Source of the DNA: Anaerolineales bacterium HSG25 | Lineage (GTDB): Bacteria > Chloroflexota > Anaerolineae > 4572-78 > J111 | Assembly: GCA_030377865.1 (NCBI GenBank) | Contig: JAUCGA010000062.1 | Span: forward strand, 1 to 33,009 | Reading direction: 5' to 3' | DNA: 33,009 nucleotides | In this document: one piece after another, positions 1 to 7,509 of the stretch | Numbering within the stretch: position 1 is the stretch's first letter | Layout of the letters: every line of letters starts with the position of its first letter | Position numbers and translations under genes: made by a program | The notes under the pieces: generated by a model | What the model saw: only the letters and a program-made list of their open reading frames with translations | Databases searched by the model: none | What the model was told of the DNA's origin: nothing

Positions 1-35
1 GGGTTAACGGTAAGTCATGATACTGTTGAATTGCA

Positions 36-179
36 CTTGTTACCCGACAAGGCTTTTTAGTCTCAACTAAATGCAAAAGAATATCTGACAGGATTAACAA
101 GATTAAAGGCAAAAAATCCTGTCAACCCTGTCAATCCTGTCGAAAAATTTTTTATTTAATCAACATGTCGGGTACTAAG
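36..179 (+). mobile_element. MITE-like element, family A copy 1
   Basis: Non-coding element with inverted ends: TACCCGACA at 41-49 and its reverse complement at 166-174, each with five further bases (CTTGT on the left, CTAAG on the right). The interior is a long imperfect hairpin made of GACAGGATTAACAAGATTA (87-105) and its complement ending at 141. It is nearly identical to the copy at 24190-24334. The flanking 9-mers do not match, so no target duplication remains here. There is no coding potential. Confidence 0.75.
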
Positions 180-187
180 CTTCCATC

Positions 188-246
188 AGAGTTGTTCGGC
201 AATAAACGCCAAGTTATCTACCTGCAAGTTCAAAACTTGCGGGTAG
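188..246 (+). repeat. Solo family B end plus a 29-nt hairpin
   Basis: Positions 188-205 carry the family B terminal sequence AGAGTTGTTCGGCAATAA without a matching right end. It is followed by a near-perfect palindrome at 218-246 (CTACCTGCAAGTT / AACTTGCGGGTAG). The palindrome is a sister of the one at 9892-9920, and both are followed by ATTG. This looks like a decayed or composite element. Confidence 0.55.
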
Positions 247-529
247 ATTGTTCCGCAAACCCCCGCCTGATTTCTCCCCTACCCACTAATTTGGTACAAT
301 TATAGAGAGTTTAACTTAACAATTTTGAGTTGATGACTTACAACGATGGTGTGTTGACCTGTTGACTGATTGCCTTGGGCTAAAGCCACAAGGCTAAGAG
401 CTTCAAGACCGCTAAAAGCGGCCTAAATAGCTGGCTTCAGCCTGCTTTATCTTTTAGCATCGGGATTTATTCCGATGCTACTACCACTACGATGTCGTGT
501 AAATCGTCAATCCAAAACCGGATCTCATC
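247..529. other. Intergenic region with small hairpins
   Basis: No gene is seen. The stretch contains short stem-loops typical of this genome's gaps: CCGCTAAAAGCGG near 410-421, and TAGCATCGG...CCGATGCTA at 455-480 just before the permease gene. No convincing promoter or ribosome binding site for the permease can be named. Confidence 0.5.
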
Positions 530-2926
530 ATGATTGGACCACGTTGGCGGAAACTTTTTCGTGATTTATGGCTTAACCGAGCCAGAACAATTTTGGTTGT
601 ATTATCGATTGCTGTCGGTGTGTTTGCTGTCGGAGTCATCGCCAGTACCTTAACCATATTATCAACCCAACTAAACGAAGCATACACCTCAATCAACCCG
701 GCCAGTGCGCTAATTTTGACCTTTACTCCTTTTGGTGAAGATGTCGTCAAATCAGTTGAAAAAATGCCCGATGTCTCGGCTGCCGATGCACGGCGTATGA
801 TCACCGTGCGAGCCAAGGTAGGCGAAGATGAATGGCAGTCGTTGCAACTAAACGCTATTAACGATTACGACGACATTAAGGTCGATATTATCTCACCCGG
901 TCTTGGTAAATGGCCGCCCGAAGAAGGTGAGATGTTGATTGAACGCTCGGCCTTTGACATGATTGAGGCTGAGGTTGGCGATGTGCTAACCATTAAAGAC
1001 CCCAACGGCAAAGAGCGAGAAATCAAACTAGTCGGCACGGCGCATGATCTGTACGCCCAACTATATACCATGAGCGGGTTGGCTTATGGCTATACTACTT
1101 TTGACACGTTGGCCTCGTTTGGTGAACCGCGCGACTTTAACGACTTGCGCTTTACCGTAGCCGAAAACGGAGATGACCGAGAACACATCAAACTGGTGGC
1201 GAACCAAGTGCAGGACAAAGTTGAAGCCACCGGAGCAACAATATGGTTCACTCTGATCCCTTTCCCCGGTCAACACCCCATGAACTTTATTATCCAACCG
1301 ATTTTGGCTCTATTAGGTATCTTGAGTGTCTTAGCCATGATACTCAGCCTCTTCCTCGTGGTTAATATGATTTCGGCCTTACTGACCCAACAACAGCAAC
1401 AAATCGGCATCATGAAGGCCGTCGGAGCCAGAACTTATCAGATTGTTCTGCTCTACTTTGTCGGAGTTATGATATTCGGAGCGCTGTCTTTGCTGATTGC
1501 CGTTCCGTTGGGAGCCGTGGGTTCCTATCTCCTGTCGCAAGGATTGGCGACGGCCTTAAACTTTAATATTGACACTATTTATGTGCCTCAAAATGTGTTG
1601 ATGCTACAGGTCGGGTTAGGGCTACTCGTGCCTGTTTTTGCCGCCACCTACCCGATTGTACAAGGCACACGGGTCACAGTTCGGGAGGCGATAAGTGGCT
1701 ATGGCTTGGGCAAAGGTAAGTTTGGCACGGGTCTGATTGACCGGCTACTTGTCAATCTATATGCCGGTTTTTTAGCTCGACCAACCATCATCTCCCTGCG
1801 GAACACCTTCCGTCGTAAAGGGCGTTTAATGCTAACCTTGCTGACCTTGGTCATGGCCGGCGCGATTTTTATCTCTGTATTTACGATTCAAGCCTCTTTG
1901 CAAAACACACTTGAGGCTCTGCTCGAATATTTTCAGTATGATGTGGCGGTTCAGTTCACTCGCCCTTATCGCGTGGAACGATTACAACAAGCGATTCTAC
2001 CTGTTGAGGGGGTGTCCAATGTGGAAGGTTGGAGCTTTGGCAACGTGCGTCGGCTGAGACCCGATGGCACAGAAAGCGATAATGTTATCACCATGAGTCC
2101 GCCTGCCGATACAAAACTGGTCAAACCAACGGTTATTGATGGGCGCTGGCTTAAACCGGATGATACCAACGCGGTAGTCATCAACACCCTTATGCTCAAT
2201 AGCGAACCGGACATCGAAGTGGGCAGTGAAATTGTGTTAAAAATACGGAACAGAGAAACAAAATGGAACGTTGTTGGGATTGTCATGGGCGGTGGTATAA
2301 CCGGAGTTATGTTCACCAATTATGAGTATTTCGCCCGCGTGTTACGTCGAGTCGGCAAATCGGAATGGGTCTTTATCCAGACAACTGACCATTCACCCGA
2401 ATATCGGAAAGAGGTATTAACCTATCTGGAAAAATATTTGGCCGACAGTGGCTATCGAGTCGGGCTAGGTATTACCGTTGATGAGGATATTCAGAGCATG
2501 GAGATGATGTTCGACATTATCGTCAGCCTCATGTTCTTTATGGCCGTTCTATTGGCCGTAGTCGGTGGATTGGGGCTAATGGGCACTATGAGCATCAACG
2601 TACTAGAGCGGACGCGCGAGGTCGGAGTGATTCGGGCCATCGGCGCGTCGGACTTCGCTGTACTCCAAATTGTACTGATTGAGGGCGTACTGATTGGGAT
2701 TATCAGTTGGCTAATTTCGGTTTTGATCGCCCTGCCGATTAGCAAACTTATTAGCGATGTGATTGGTCGTCAGTTTTTGGGGGCTGAATTAGCGTACGCT
2801 TTCTCGATAAGTGGCGCGTTACTATGGTTGGTTTTGGTGATTGTTCTAGCCAGTATCGCCAGCTTCTTGCCCGCCTGGAGTGCTTCTCGCCTGACGGTGC
2901 GGGAAGTGTTGGCCTACGAAGGATAA
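530..2926 (+). CDS. ABC transporter permease, duplicated FtsX/MacB type
   Basis: 798-residue inner-membrane protein with two FtsX modules in tandem, each preceded by a MacB-like periplasmic domain. Visible parts are an N-terminal membrane segment (about 20-40), a soluble region (about 45-250), a block of three to four membrane segments (about 253-380), a further anchor (about 430-455), a second soluble region, and C-terminal membrane segments (about 665-790). The FtsX hallmark after the first helix of each block appears twice: GIMKAVGA near residue 292 and EVGVIRAIGAS near 696. This is the architecture of lipoprotein-export or macrolide/peptide-export permeases working with a LolD/MacB-type ATPase. 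No ATPase gene lies beside it in the window, so the partner must be off-window to the left or elsewhere. The substrate cannot be inferred. The start at 530 has no strong ribosome binding site, but the protein begins as such permeases normally do. Confidence 0.9.
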   Translation: MIGPRWRKLFRDLWLNRARTILVVLSIAVGVFAVGVIASTLTILSTQLNEAYTSINPASALILTFTPFGEDVVKSVEKMPDVSAADARRMITVRAKVGEDEWQSLQLNAINDYDDIKVDIISPGLGKWPPEEGEMLIERSAFDMIEAEVGDVLTIKDPNGKEREIKLVGTAHDLYAQLYTMSGLAYGYTTFDTLASFGEPRDFNDLRFTVAENGDDREHIKLVANQVQDKVEATGATIWFTLIPFPGQHPMNFIIQPILALLGILSVLAMILSLFLVVNMISALLTQQQQQIGIMKAVGARTYQIVLLYFVGVMIFGALSLLIAVPLGAVGSYLLSQGLATALNFNIDTIYVPQNVLMLQVGLGLLVPVFAATYPIVQGTRVTVREAISGYGLGKGKFGTGLIDRLLVNLYAGFLARPTIISLRNTFRRKGRLMLTLLTLVMAGAIFISVFTIQASLQNTLEALLEYFQYDVAVQFTRPYRVERLQQAILPVEGVSNVEGWSFGNVRRLRPDGTESDNVITMSPPADTKLVKPTVIDGRWLKPDDTNAVVINTLMLNSEPDIEVGSEIVLKIRNRETKWNVVGIVMGGGITGVMFTNYEYFARVLRRVGKSEWVFIQTTDHSPEYRKEVLTYLEKYLADSGYRVGLGITVDEDIQSMEMMFDIIVSLMFFMAVLLAVVGGLGLMGTMSINVLERTREVGVIRAIGASDFAVLQIVLIEGVLIGIISWLISVLIALPISKLISDVIGRQFLGAELAYAFSISGALLWLVLVIVLASIASFLPAWSASRLTVREVLAYEG

Positions 2927-3043
2927 TTTGATTTTCGATTGCCGATTGCCGATTTTAGATGGATTGGTTTGGATAGTACGATATGGAATTAGGCCATAAA
3001 TTTTAGGAATAATATCACCGTTCCCACACAAAACTTATGAGGC

Positions 3044-3063
3044 ACTCAAAAAGATTTACAGCA
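3044..3063 (+). repeat. 20-bp duplicate of the histidine kinase 5' end
   Basis: These 20 bases are identical to 3790-3809, inside the start of the histidine kinase gene. In the matching frame they read GTQKDLQQYISQQ, compared with GTQKDLQQFIEAA in the kinase. The resemblance continues a few codons beyond the identity, so this is probably a gene remnant left by a duplication or rearrangement. The 2927-3115 gap otherwise holds only a short GATTGCC-type direct repeat (about 2937-2955). Confidence 0.45.
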
Positions 3064-3115
3064 ATATATTTCGCAACAACTATACTGTCGATTTTGAATT
3101 AAAGGGAGAATGACG

Positions 3116-3364
3116 ATGCAAGACACACAACAACTAAAATCACGAATTGCTTTGATTCTAGAGACGTTACCAGTAGAAAGCCTAAAAATTTTAGTTGAGT
3201 TTGCTGAATTTCTCATGATGAAAGTCAGTAAAACTGAAGCAAAGCCTGAACCTGTGTTTGAGGTTCAGTTACCCAAACAAACCCGCCTTGTCAGTCCCCG
3301 TTTGGCAAACCCTGTTCAGGCGGTAGACTTTAAGCTGACCGTTACAGAGGGTATACCAGAATGA
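3116..3364 (+). CDS. Small DUF2281-like protein, partner of the following protease-like gene
   Basis: 82 residues. The ATG at 3116 is chosen over the ATG at 3110 because AAAGGGAG (3101-3108) is then seven bases from the start. The N-terminal half is a helical leucine-rich motif (ETLPVESLKILVEFAEFL), typical of small DUF2281-like proteins that precede toxins or proteases. The C-terminal half has RLVSPRLANPVQAVDF, a pattern I associate with a small gene paired with retropepsin-like proteases in cyanobacteria and Chloroflexota. Its stop overlaps the next start (ATGA at 3361-3364), so the two are probably translationally coupled. The function is unknown; an antitoxin-like or regulatory partner is plausible but unproven. 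Confidence 0.7.
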   Translation: MQDTQQLKSRIALILETLPVESLKILVEFAEFLMMKVSKTEAKPEPVFEVQLPKQTRLVSPRLANPVQAVDFKLTVTEGIPE

Positions 3365-3740
3365 CGGCCTACAATGCAATCGATTTTGATCCACCCGCAC
3401 CGTCGCTTATGTTACTTTGAAAAATATGACTACAAATAAAGATTGGTCACATGTGCCAATGTTAATTGATACTGGTGCCGATATAACCTTAGTCCCTCAT
3501 CAGACAATTAAACAGTTAGGCTTAATTGTTGCTCAAGATAAAAATTACGAGTTAGCTGATTTCAATGGCAATTTGAGTGTGGCTACTATGGTAGAATTAG
3601 CGCTTATATTTTGTAACTGTACGTTTCGAGGACAATTTTTATTAGTAGAACAAGACATGGGCATATTAGGTCGTAATGTTTTAAATACTATGCCGTTATT
3701 GTTTAATGGGCCACAGTTCAAGTGGTCTGTACATCGTTAG
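3361..3740 (+). pseudogene. Retropepsin-like aspartyl protease, frameshifted near 3411
   Basis: Frame 1 from the ATG at 3361 reads MTAYNAIDFDPPAPSLM and then stops at 3418-3420. Another frame continues with LKNMTTNKDWSHVP and MLIDTGADITLVP. The latter holds the DTGA active-site motif of single-domain retroviral-type aspartyl proteases, followed by a GILGRNVL segment that fits the second conserved block (hydrophobic-ILGR). Adding one G at 3411-3412 would restore an uninterrupted protein of about 126 residues (SLM-VTLKN), so a one-base deletion is the simplest explanation. A shorter product from the ATG at 3426 would still contain the DTG motif. A sequencing error cannot be excluded. The gene overlaps the small gene upstream by four bases. 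Confidence 0.7.
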
Positions 3741-3750
3741 GACGATTTTG

Positions 3751-5334
3751 ATGGATAACTCAGCCGCATTTTCTCAACCCCTATGGGGTACTCAAAAAGA
3801 TTTACAGCAGTTTATTGAGGCCGCACCACTTGGTATCGTCACCACCAATCAAGCCGGAGAAATTGTCTTCGTCAACCGTAGATTAGAGACCATGTTTGGC
3901 TACAGTCGAGAGGAGCTACTTGGTCAACCTGTTGAAATCCTGATCCCAGTTCGATTTCATGACAGTCATGTCAAATATCGACATGAGTATCAGCAAACCA
4001 CACTAGGCCGACCAATGGGGGCGGGTATGGATTTGGTGGGACAACACAAAAATGGAACCCAGGTTCCCATTGAGGTTGGTCTTAGCATGTTGACAATTGG
4101 CTCCGAAACTTATATTCAGGCACTTATTACCGATATTACCATTCGACAGCAAACCCAAGAACGGCTAGAGCAACGAGTACAGGAGCGCACGCAAGAGATT
4201 GAACGACGACGGCAGGTATCCGACAGTCTCCGCGGTATTTTACGAGAGCTAAACTCAAACAACTCGCTAAGTGCAGTGTTAAATTACATCGTTAAACAAG
4301 CTGGACAACTTTTATCGGCGAAAGCCAGCGCTATTTTTCGACTCATCGAGCAAGAACTAGTGCTTCAGACTAGCCAGAATCTGCCTTATGCTTATGTTCA
4401 GGTGGCTCATTTAACAATTGGCGAAGGCGCGATTGGTGAAGCTGTTTTATCGGGAGAACCTGTTTTAGTACCTGACTTAACCCAACGAATTGGGCATGGT
4501 TCTGACAAAACGCATGCTCGGCGACAGATGTTGTTTGATCACGGGTATCAGGCTGTTTTAGCGGTTCCACTGAGGATAAAAAATACATTGTATGGCGGTA
4601 TAGTTCTTTATTACGATGAAAAATGGCAATTTACAGCCGAGGATATCGAGTTAGCCGTAACATTTGGTGATCAGGTTGCCTTAGCCATTGAAAATGCTCG
4701 TATGCGTACTCAGGTTGAGCGAGCCGCTGTCGCCGCGGAGCGAAGTCGTCTAGCCCGCGACCTCCATGATTCTGTGACCCAAACCCTTTTTTCGGCCAGT
4801 GTTATCGCCGAAGTGTTACCCCGATTATGGAAAAAAAATCTGGCTGAAAGCGAGCGTCGAGTGGAGGAGTTACGCCAACTCACCCGCGGTGCTTTGGCCG
4901 AAATGAGAACCTTACTGCTAGAACTCCGTCCGGCTACGCTCACCGAAGTACCGTTGGGAGACTTACTACGTCAACTAGGAGAAGCGACAGCTGGACGAGC
5001 CAAAATTCCTATTACAGTGGAGCTTGAAGGGAAAACTCGACTTTTACCTGATGTACAAGTCGCCCTATATCGGATTACCCAAGAAGCGCTCAACAATGTG
5101 GCTAAACATGCTAATGCTACGGGAGCGGTGGTACGAGCAACGGTTCAACCACGATCAGCCATTTTGTCGATTCAGGATGATGGGACAGGGTTTAAGTGGG
5201 CCGGAGTCGAGCCAAGACATTTGGGGTTAAAAATTATGCAAGAGCGAGCCGAAGCGATTCGAGCCGACTTTTCGGTTGATAGTCAACTTGAACATGGCAC
5301 AACCATTCGGGTGGTATGGCAACGAGATTCATAA
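3751..5334 (+). CDS. Sensor histidine kinase, PAS-GAF-HisKA_3-HATPase
   Basis: 527 residues, cytoplasmic, no membrane segment. Order: PAS domain (about 20-130, AAPLGIVTTNQAGEIVFVN), a charged coiled coil (about 131-165), GAF domain (about 180-315), a HisKA_3 dimerisation/phosphoacceptor region with RLARDLHDSVTQ (phosphorylated His339), then an ATPase domain with N-box EALNNVAKHANA and G-box DDGTGF. This is the NarX/DegS class, which phosphorylates LuxR-type response regulators. No response regulator is adjacent, so it is an orphan kinase here. The ATG at 3751 is preferred over an in-frame ATG at 3706 because AGGA at 3739-3742 precedes it and the longer form would overlap the protease remnant. 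The PAS and GAF ligands cannot be told from sequence. Confidence 0.92.
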   Translation: MDNSAAFSQPLWGTQKDLQQFIEAAPLGIVTTNQAGEIVFVNRRLETMFGYSREELLGQPVEILIPVRFHDSHVKYRHEYQQTTLGRPMGAGMDLVGQHKNGTQVPIEVGLSMLTIGSETYIQALITDITIRQQTQERLEQRVQERTQEIERRRQVSDSLRGILRELNSNNSLSAVLNYIVKQAGQLLSAKASAIFRLIEQELVLQTSQNLPYAYVQVAHLTIGEGAIGEAVLSGEPVLVPDLTQRIGHGSDKTHARRQMLFDHGYQAVLAVPLRIKNTLYGGIVLYYDEKWQFTAEDIELAVTFGDQVALAIENARMRTQVERAAVAAERSRLARDLHDSVTQTLFSASVIAEVLPRLWKKNLAESERRVEELRQLTRGALAEMRTLLLELRPATLTEVPLGDLLRQLGEATAGRAKIPITVELEGKTRLLPDVQVALYRITQEALNNVAKHANATGAVVRATVQPRSAILSIQDDGTGFKWAGVEPRHLGLKIMQERAEAIRADFSVDSQLEHGTTIRVVWQRDS

Positions 5335-5358
5335 AACATGGTAAATAGGAGACCATCG

Positions 5359-7044
5359 ATGACAAAACGAAAACCATTATTGATCGGACAATCCGATTTT
5401 AGAAGATTTAGGCTGGATGGCGGGTATTATGTGGACAAAAGCCTGTTTATCCAAGAGGTGATTGAGTTGAGCATGTATGTCATGTTGATTCCTCGCCCCC
5501 GTCGTTTTGGCAAAACCCTCAATCTGAGCATGTTGCGCTACTTCTTCGAGAAGCATGAGCCGAGCCGTCGGGAACTGTTCAGCGGTTTGGCGATTCAGGA
5601 TACCGATTTGTTTGAGCAACATCAAGGTCGCTATCCGGTCATCTATTTGACCTTTAAGGAGCAGAAAGCACTCTCTTGGAAATCATTGTTACGCCTGTTG
5701 GGCGATTTAATCCAAACTGAATTTCTGCGACATCGGTATGTCTTAGATGCGGATATATTGGCTGGTCCAGAAAAGCGGTACTTTGAAACTATTTTGGGAG
5801 GCCAAGCCAAAGCGGAAGATTACAGTCAAGCCTTACGTAACTTGAGTGCCTATCTCTCGCTGTATCACGATGAGGATGTTGTGATTTTAATCGATGAGTA
5901 TGACACTCCCATCCAGTCGGGCTATCTGAACGGTTACTATGCAGAGGTACTAAACTTTATGCGGAACTTACTGAGCGGTGGTCTCAAGGATAATGAGTAT
6001 CTCTATCGGGGAGTCATCACCGGTATTTTGCGAGTGGCGAAAGAATCGATCTTCTCTAGCCTAAACAACTTGGGGGTTTACACCATGTTGTCTCAGGAGT
6101 TCAATACCACCTTTGGCTTCACAGAAAATGAGGTTAAAGCGATGCTAGATTATTGCGACCTTAGAGAAAAATATGATGATGTGGCCCGTTGGTATGACGG
6201 TTATCTATTTGGGGGTGAGGTGATTTACAATCCTTGGTCGGTGTTGAACTATGTCACCAGCAAGGATAAACGGTTTCGTCCCTACTGGCTGAACACGGGG
6301 AGTACCGAACTGATAGATCGTTTGGTGACGCGGGGCGGTACAGAGTTACGGATGGAGTTGGAACAGTTACTGGCCGGGGAGCCGATTATTCGGTCGGTGT
6401 ATGATAGTATCGTCATGCAGGATTTGGATCGTCGGGATAATTTGGTGTGGAGTTTTCTACTGTTCAGTGGGTATCTGAAGGTGACCGAACACCTCTATGA
6501 AGATGAGTACAAACTGGCAATCCCGAATCAAGAGGTGACCCAGATTTATCGTCATTTGATACGAACTTGGTTTGAAGAAAAGGTAACTGTCCCCCAACTA
6601 GAGACGATGTTGACCGCTCTTGAGCAGGGGGATGTGCGTCTATTCGAGAATATGTTACGGGTGGTGGTGACTGAGGTGATGAGTTACCACGATTTGAGTG
6701 GCTCACCGGAGAAAGTCTATCAAGCGTTAGTGTTGGGCATGTTGGTTTGGCTGTCACCGAAGTATGAGATACGAACGAATCGGGAATCGGGTTATGGTCG
6801 ATATGACATGATGTTTAAGCCGAAACCCTTCCTCTCTGAGGGTGGGGGCACTCAACGGGGCATCATCTTGGAGTTCAAGCGGGTGGATGAGGATCAGAAG
6901 CCCGAAACAGTACTAGAAGATGCCCTGAAACAGATTAACGATAGAGCCTACACTACCGAGTTAGAGGCGGCTGGTATCACCGATATTTTGCGCTTGGCGG
7001 TGGTTTTTCGGGGTAAGAAGTTTTGGTTGAAGCAGGGGGAATGA
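5359..7044 (+). CDS. AAA-ATPase-like protein with C-terminal PD-(D/E)XK nuclease domain
   Basis: 561 residues. The N-terminal half is the AAA-ATPase-like family: YYVDKS near the start, a P-loop variant PRRFGKT (about 46-52) and a Walker B strand VVILIDEYDTP (about 173-184). The C-terminal end matches the PD-(D/E)XK superfamily domain usually fused to it (DUF1703 type): GYGRYDMMF (about 478-486), then ILEFKRV (about 503-509) for the catalytic D...E-x-K set. Such genes are often multicopy in genomes and are suspected of defence or mobile-element roles, but no reaction is established. The ATG at 5359 follows AGGAGA at 5346-5351; an earlier in-frame ATG at 5338 lacks a binding site. It lies 24 bases after the histidine kinase and could be co-transcribed by read-through. 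Confidence 0.88.
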   Translation: MTKRKPLLIGQSDFRRFRLDGGYYVDKSLFIQEVIELSMYVMLIPRPRRFGKTLNLSMLRYFFEKHEPSRRELFSGLAIQDTDLFEQHQGRYPVIYLTFKEQKALSWKSLLRLLGDLIQTEFLRHRYVLDADILAGPEKRYFETILGGQAKAEDYSQALRNLSAYLSLYHDEDVVILIDEYDTPIQSGYLNGYYAEVLNFMRNLLSGGLKDNEYLYRGVITGILRVAKESIFSSLNNLGVYTMLSQEFNTTFGFTENEVKAMLDYCDLREKYDDVARWYDGYLFGGEVIYNPWSVLNYVTSKDKRFRPYWLNTGSTELIDRLVTRGGTELRMELEQLLAGEPIIRSVYDSIVMQDLDRRDNLVWSFLLFSGYLKVTEHLYEDEYKLAIPNQEVTQIYRHLIRTWFEEKVTVPQLETMLTALEQGDVRLFENMLRVVVTEVMSYHDLSGSPEKVYQALVLGMLVWLSPKYEIRTNRESGYGRYDMMFKPKPFLSEGGGTQRGIILEFKRVDEDQKPETVLEDALKQINDRAYTTELEAAGITDILRLAVVFRGKKFWLKQGE

Positions 7045-7056
7045 AAGCGTAAATTA

Positions 7057-7485
7057 TTACTCTTGTTGACCCAACACCGCCCACGCCTGCCGATACCGTT
7101 GCAGACGAGCCAAATCCTTCTCGGACAGTGGATTCGGCAGACGACGAATATCCATGTTGTCGGTCAAATCGGCTAGTTTGACCTGTTTGGCGATGTCGTC
7201 TGCACTGCTTCGAGCCACAAATTCCTCGTAGGTTTCATCATCACGACGCGTTACGCCATCAAGCCCCGCAATAACCACCTCACTAAACCCCATGCTTCGC
7301 AAATCATCAAAGGTCACGTCCGTATCTTCGACCACATCATGCAACACTCCCACAATTTGAGCCGTCTCCCCGTGCAGTTGGAACATGACTCGCAAAGGAT
7401 GCAAAATATAGGGCTGACCTTGTTTATCGGTTTGGCCCTGATGTTTTTCCACCGCTAGGGCGATGGCTTTTTCTAGTAAATTCAT
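7057..7485 (-). CDS. HD-domain small alarmone hydrolase-like protein (MESH1/SpoT hydrolase type)
   Basis: 142 residues, only the HD hydrolase fold. The metal-binding set of SpoT-type (p)ppGpp hydrolases is visible: His in KHQGQ (about 15), HPLRV (about 29), HDVVEDTD (about 49-56) and the distal Asp in KLADLTDN (about 105-110). No synthetase, TGS or ACT domain is present, so the likely role is a stand-alone hydrolase of (p)ppGpp or a related nucleotide. AAGGAG (7493-7498 on the minus strand) lies seven bases before the ATG. The gene starts 24 bases after the stop of the upstream kinase gene, which suggests one operon. Substrate specificity is inferred from the family only. Confidence 0.85.
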   Translation of the reverse strand: MNLLEKAIALAVEKHQGQTDKQGQPYILHPLRVMFQLHGETAQIVGVLHDVVEDTDVTFDDLRSMGFSEVVIAGLDGVTRRDDETYEEFVARSSADDIAKQVKLADLTDNMDIRRLPNPLSEKDLARLQRYRQAWAVLGQQE

Positions 7486-7509
7486 AGTTGACTCCTTGAT
7501 AACGGTTGT

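Noticed and set aside
3404..3420. Programmed ribosomal frameshifting in the protease gene
   Set aside because: No slippery heptamer or downstream pseudoknot is evident at the junction, so a simple one-base deletion is more likely.
3706..3750. Upstream start of the histidine kinase at 3706
   Set aside because: It overlaps the protease remnant and lacks a binding site; the ATG at 3751 follows AGGA.
5338..5358. Start of the AAA-ATPase gene at 5338
   Set aside because: Only the ATG at 5359 has a properly spaced AGGAGA, and the extra residues are not part of the family N-terminus.
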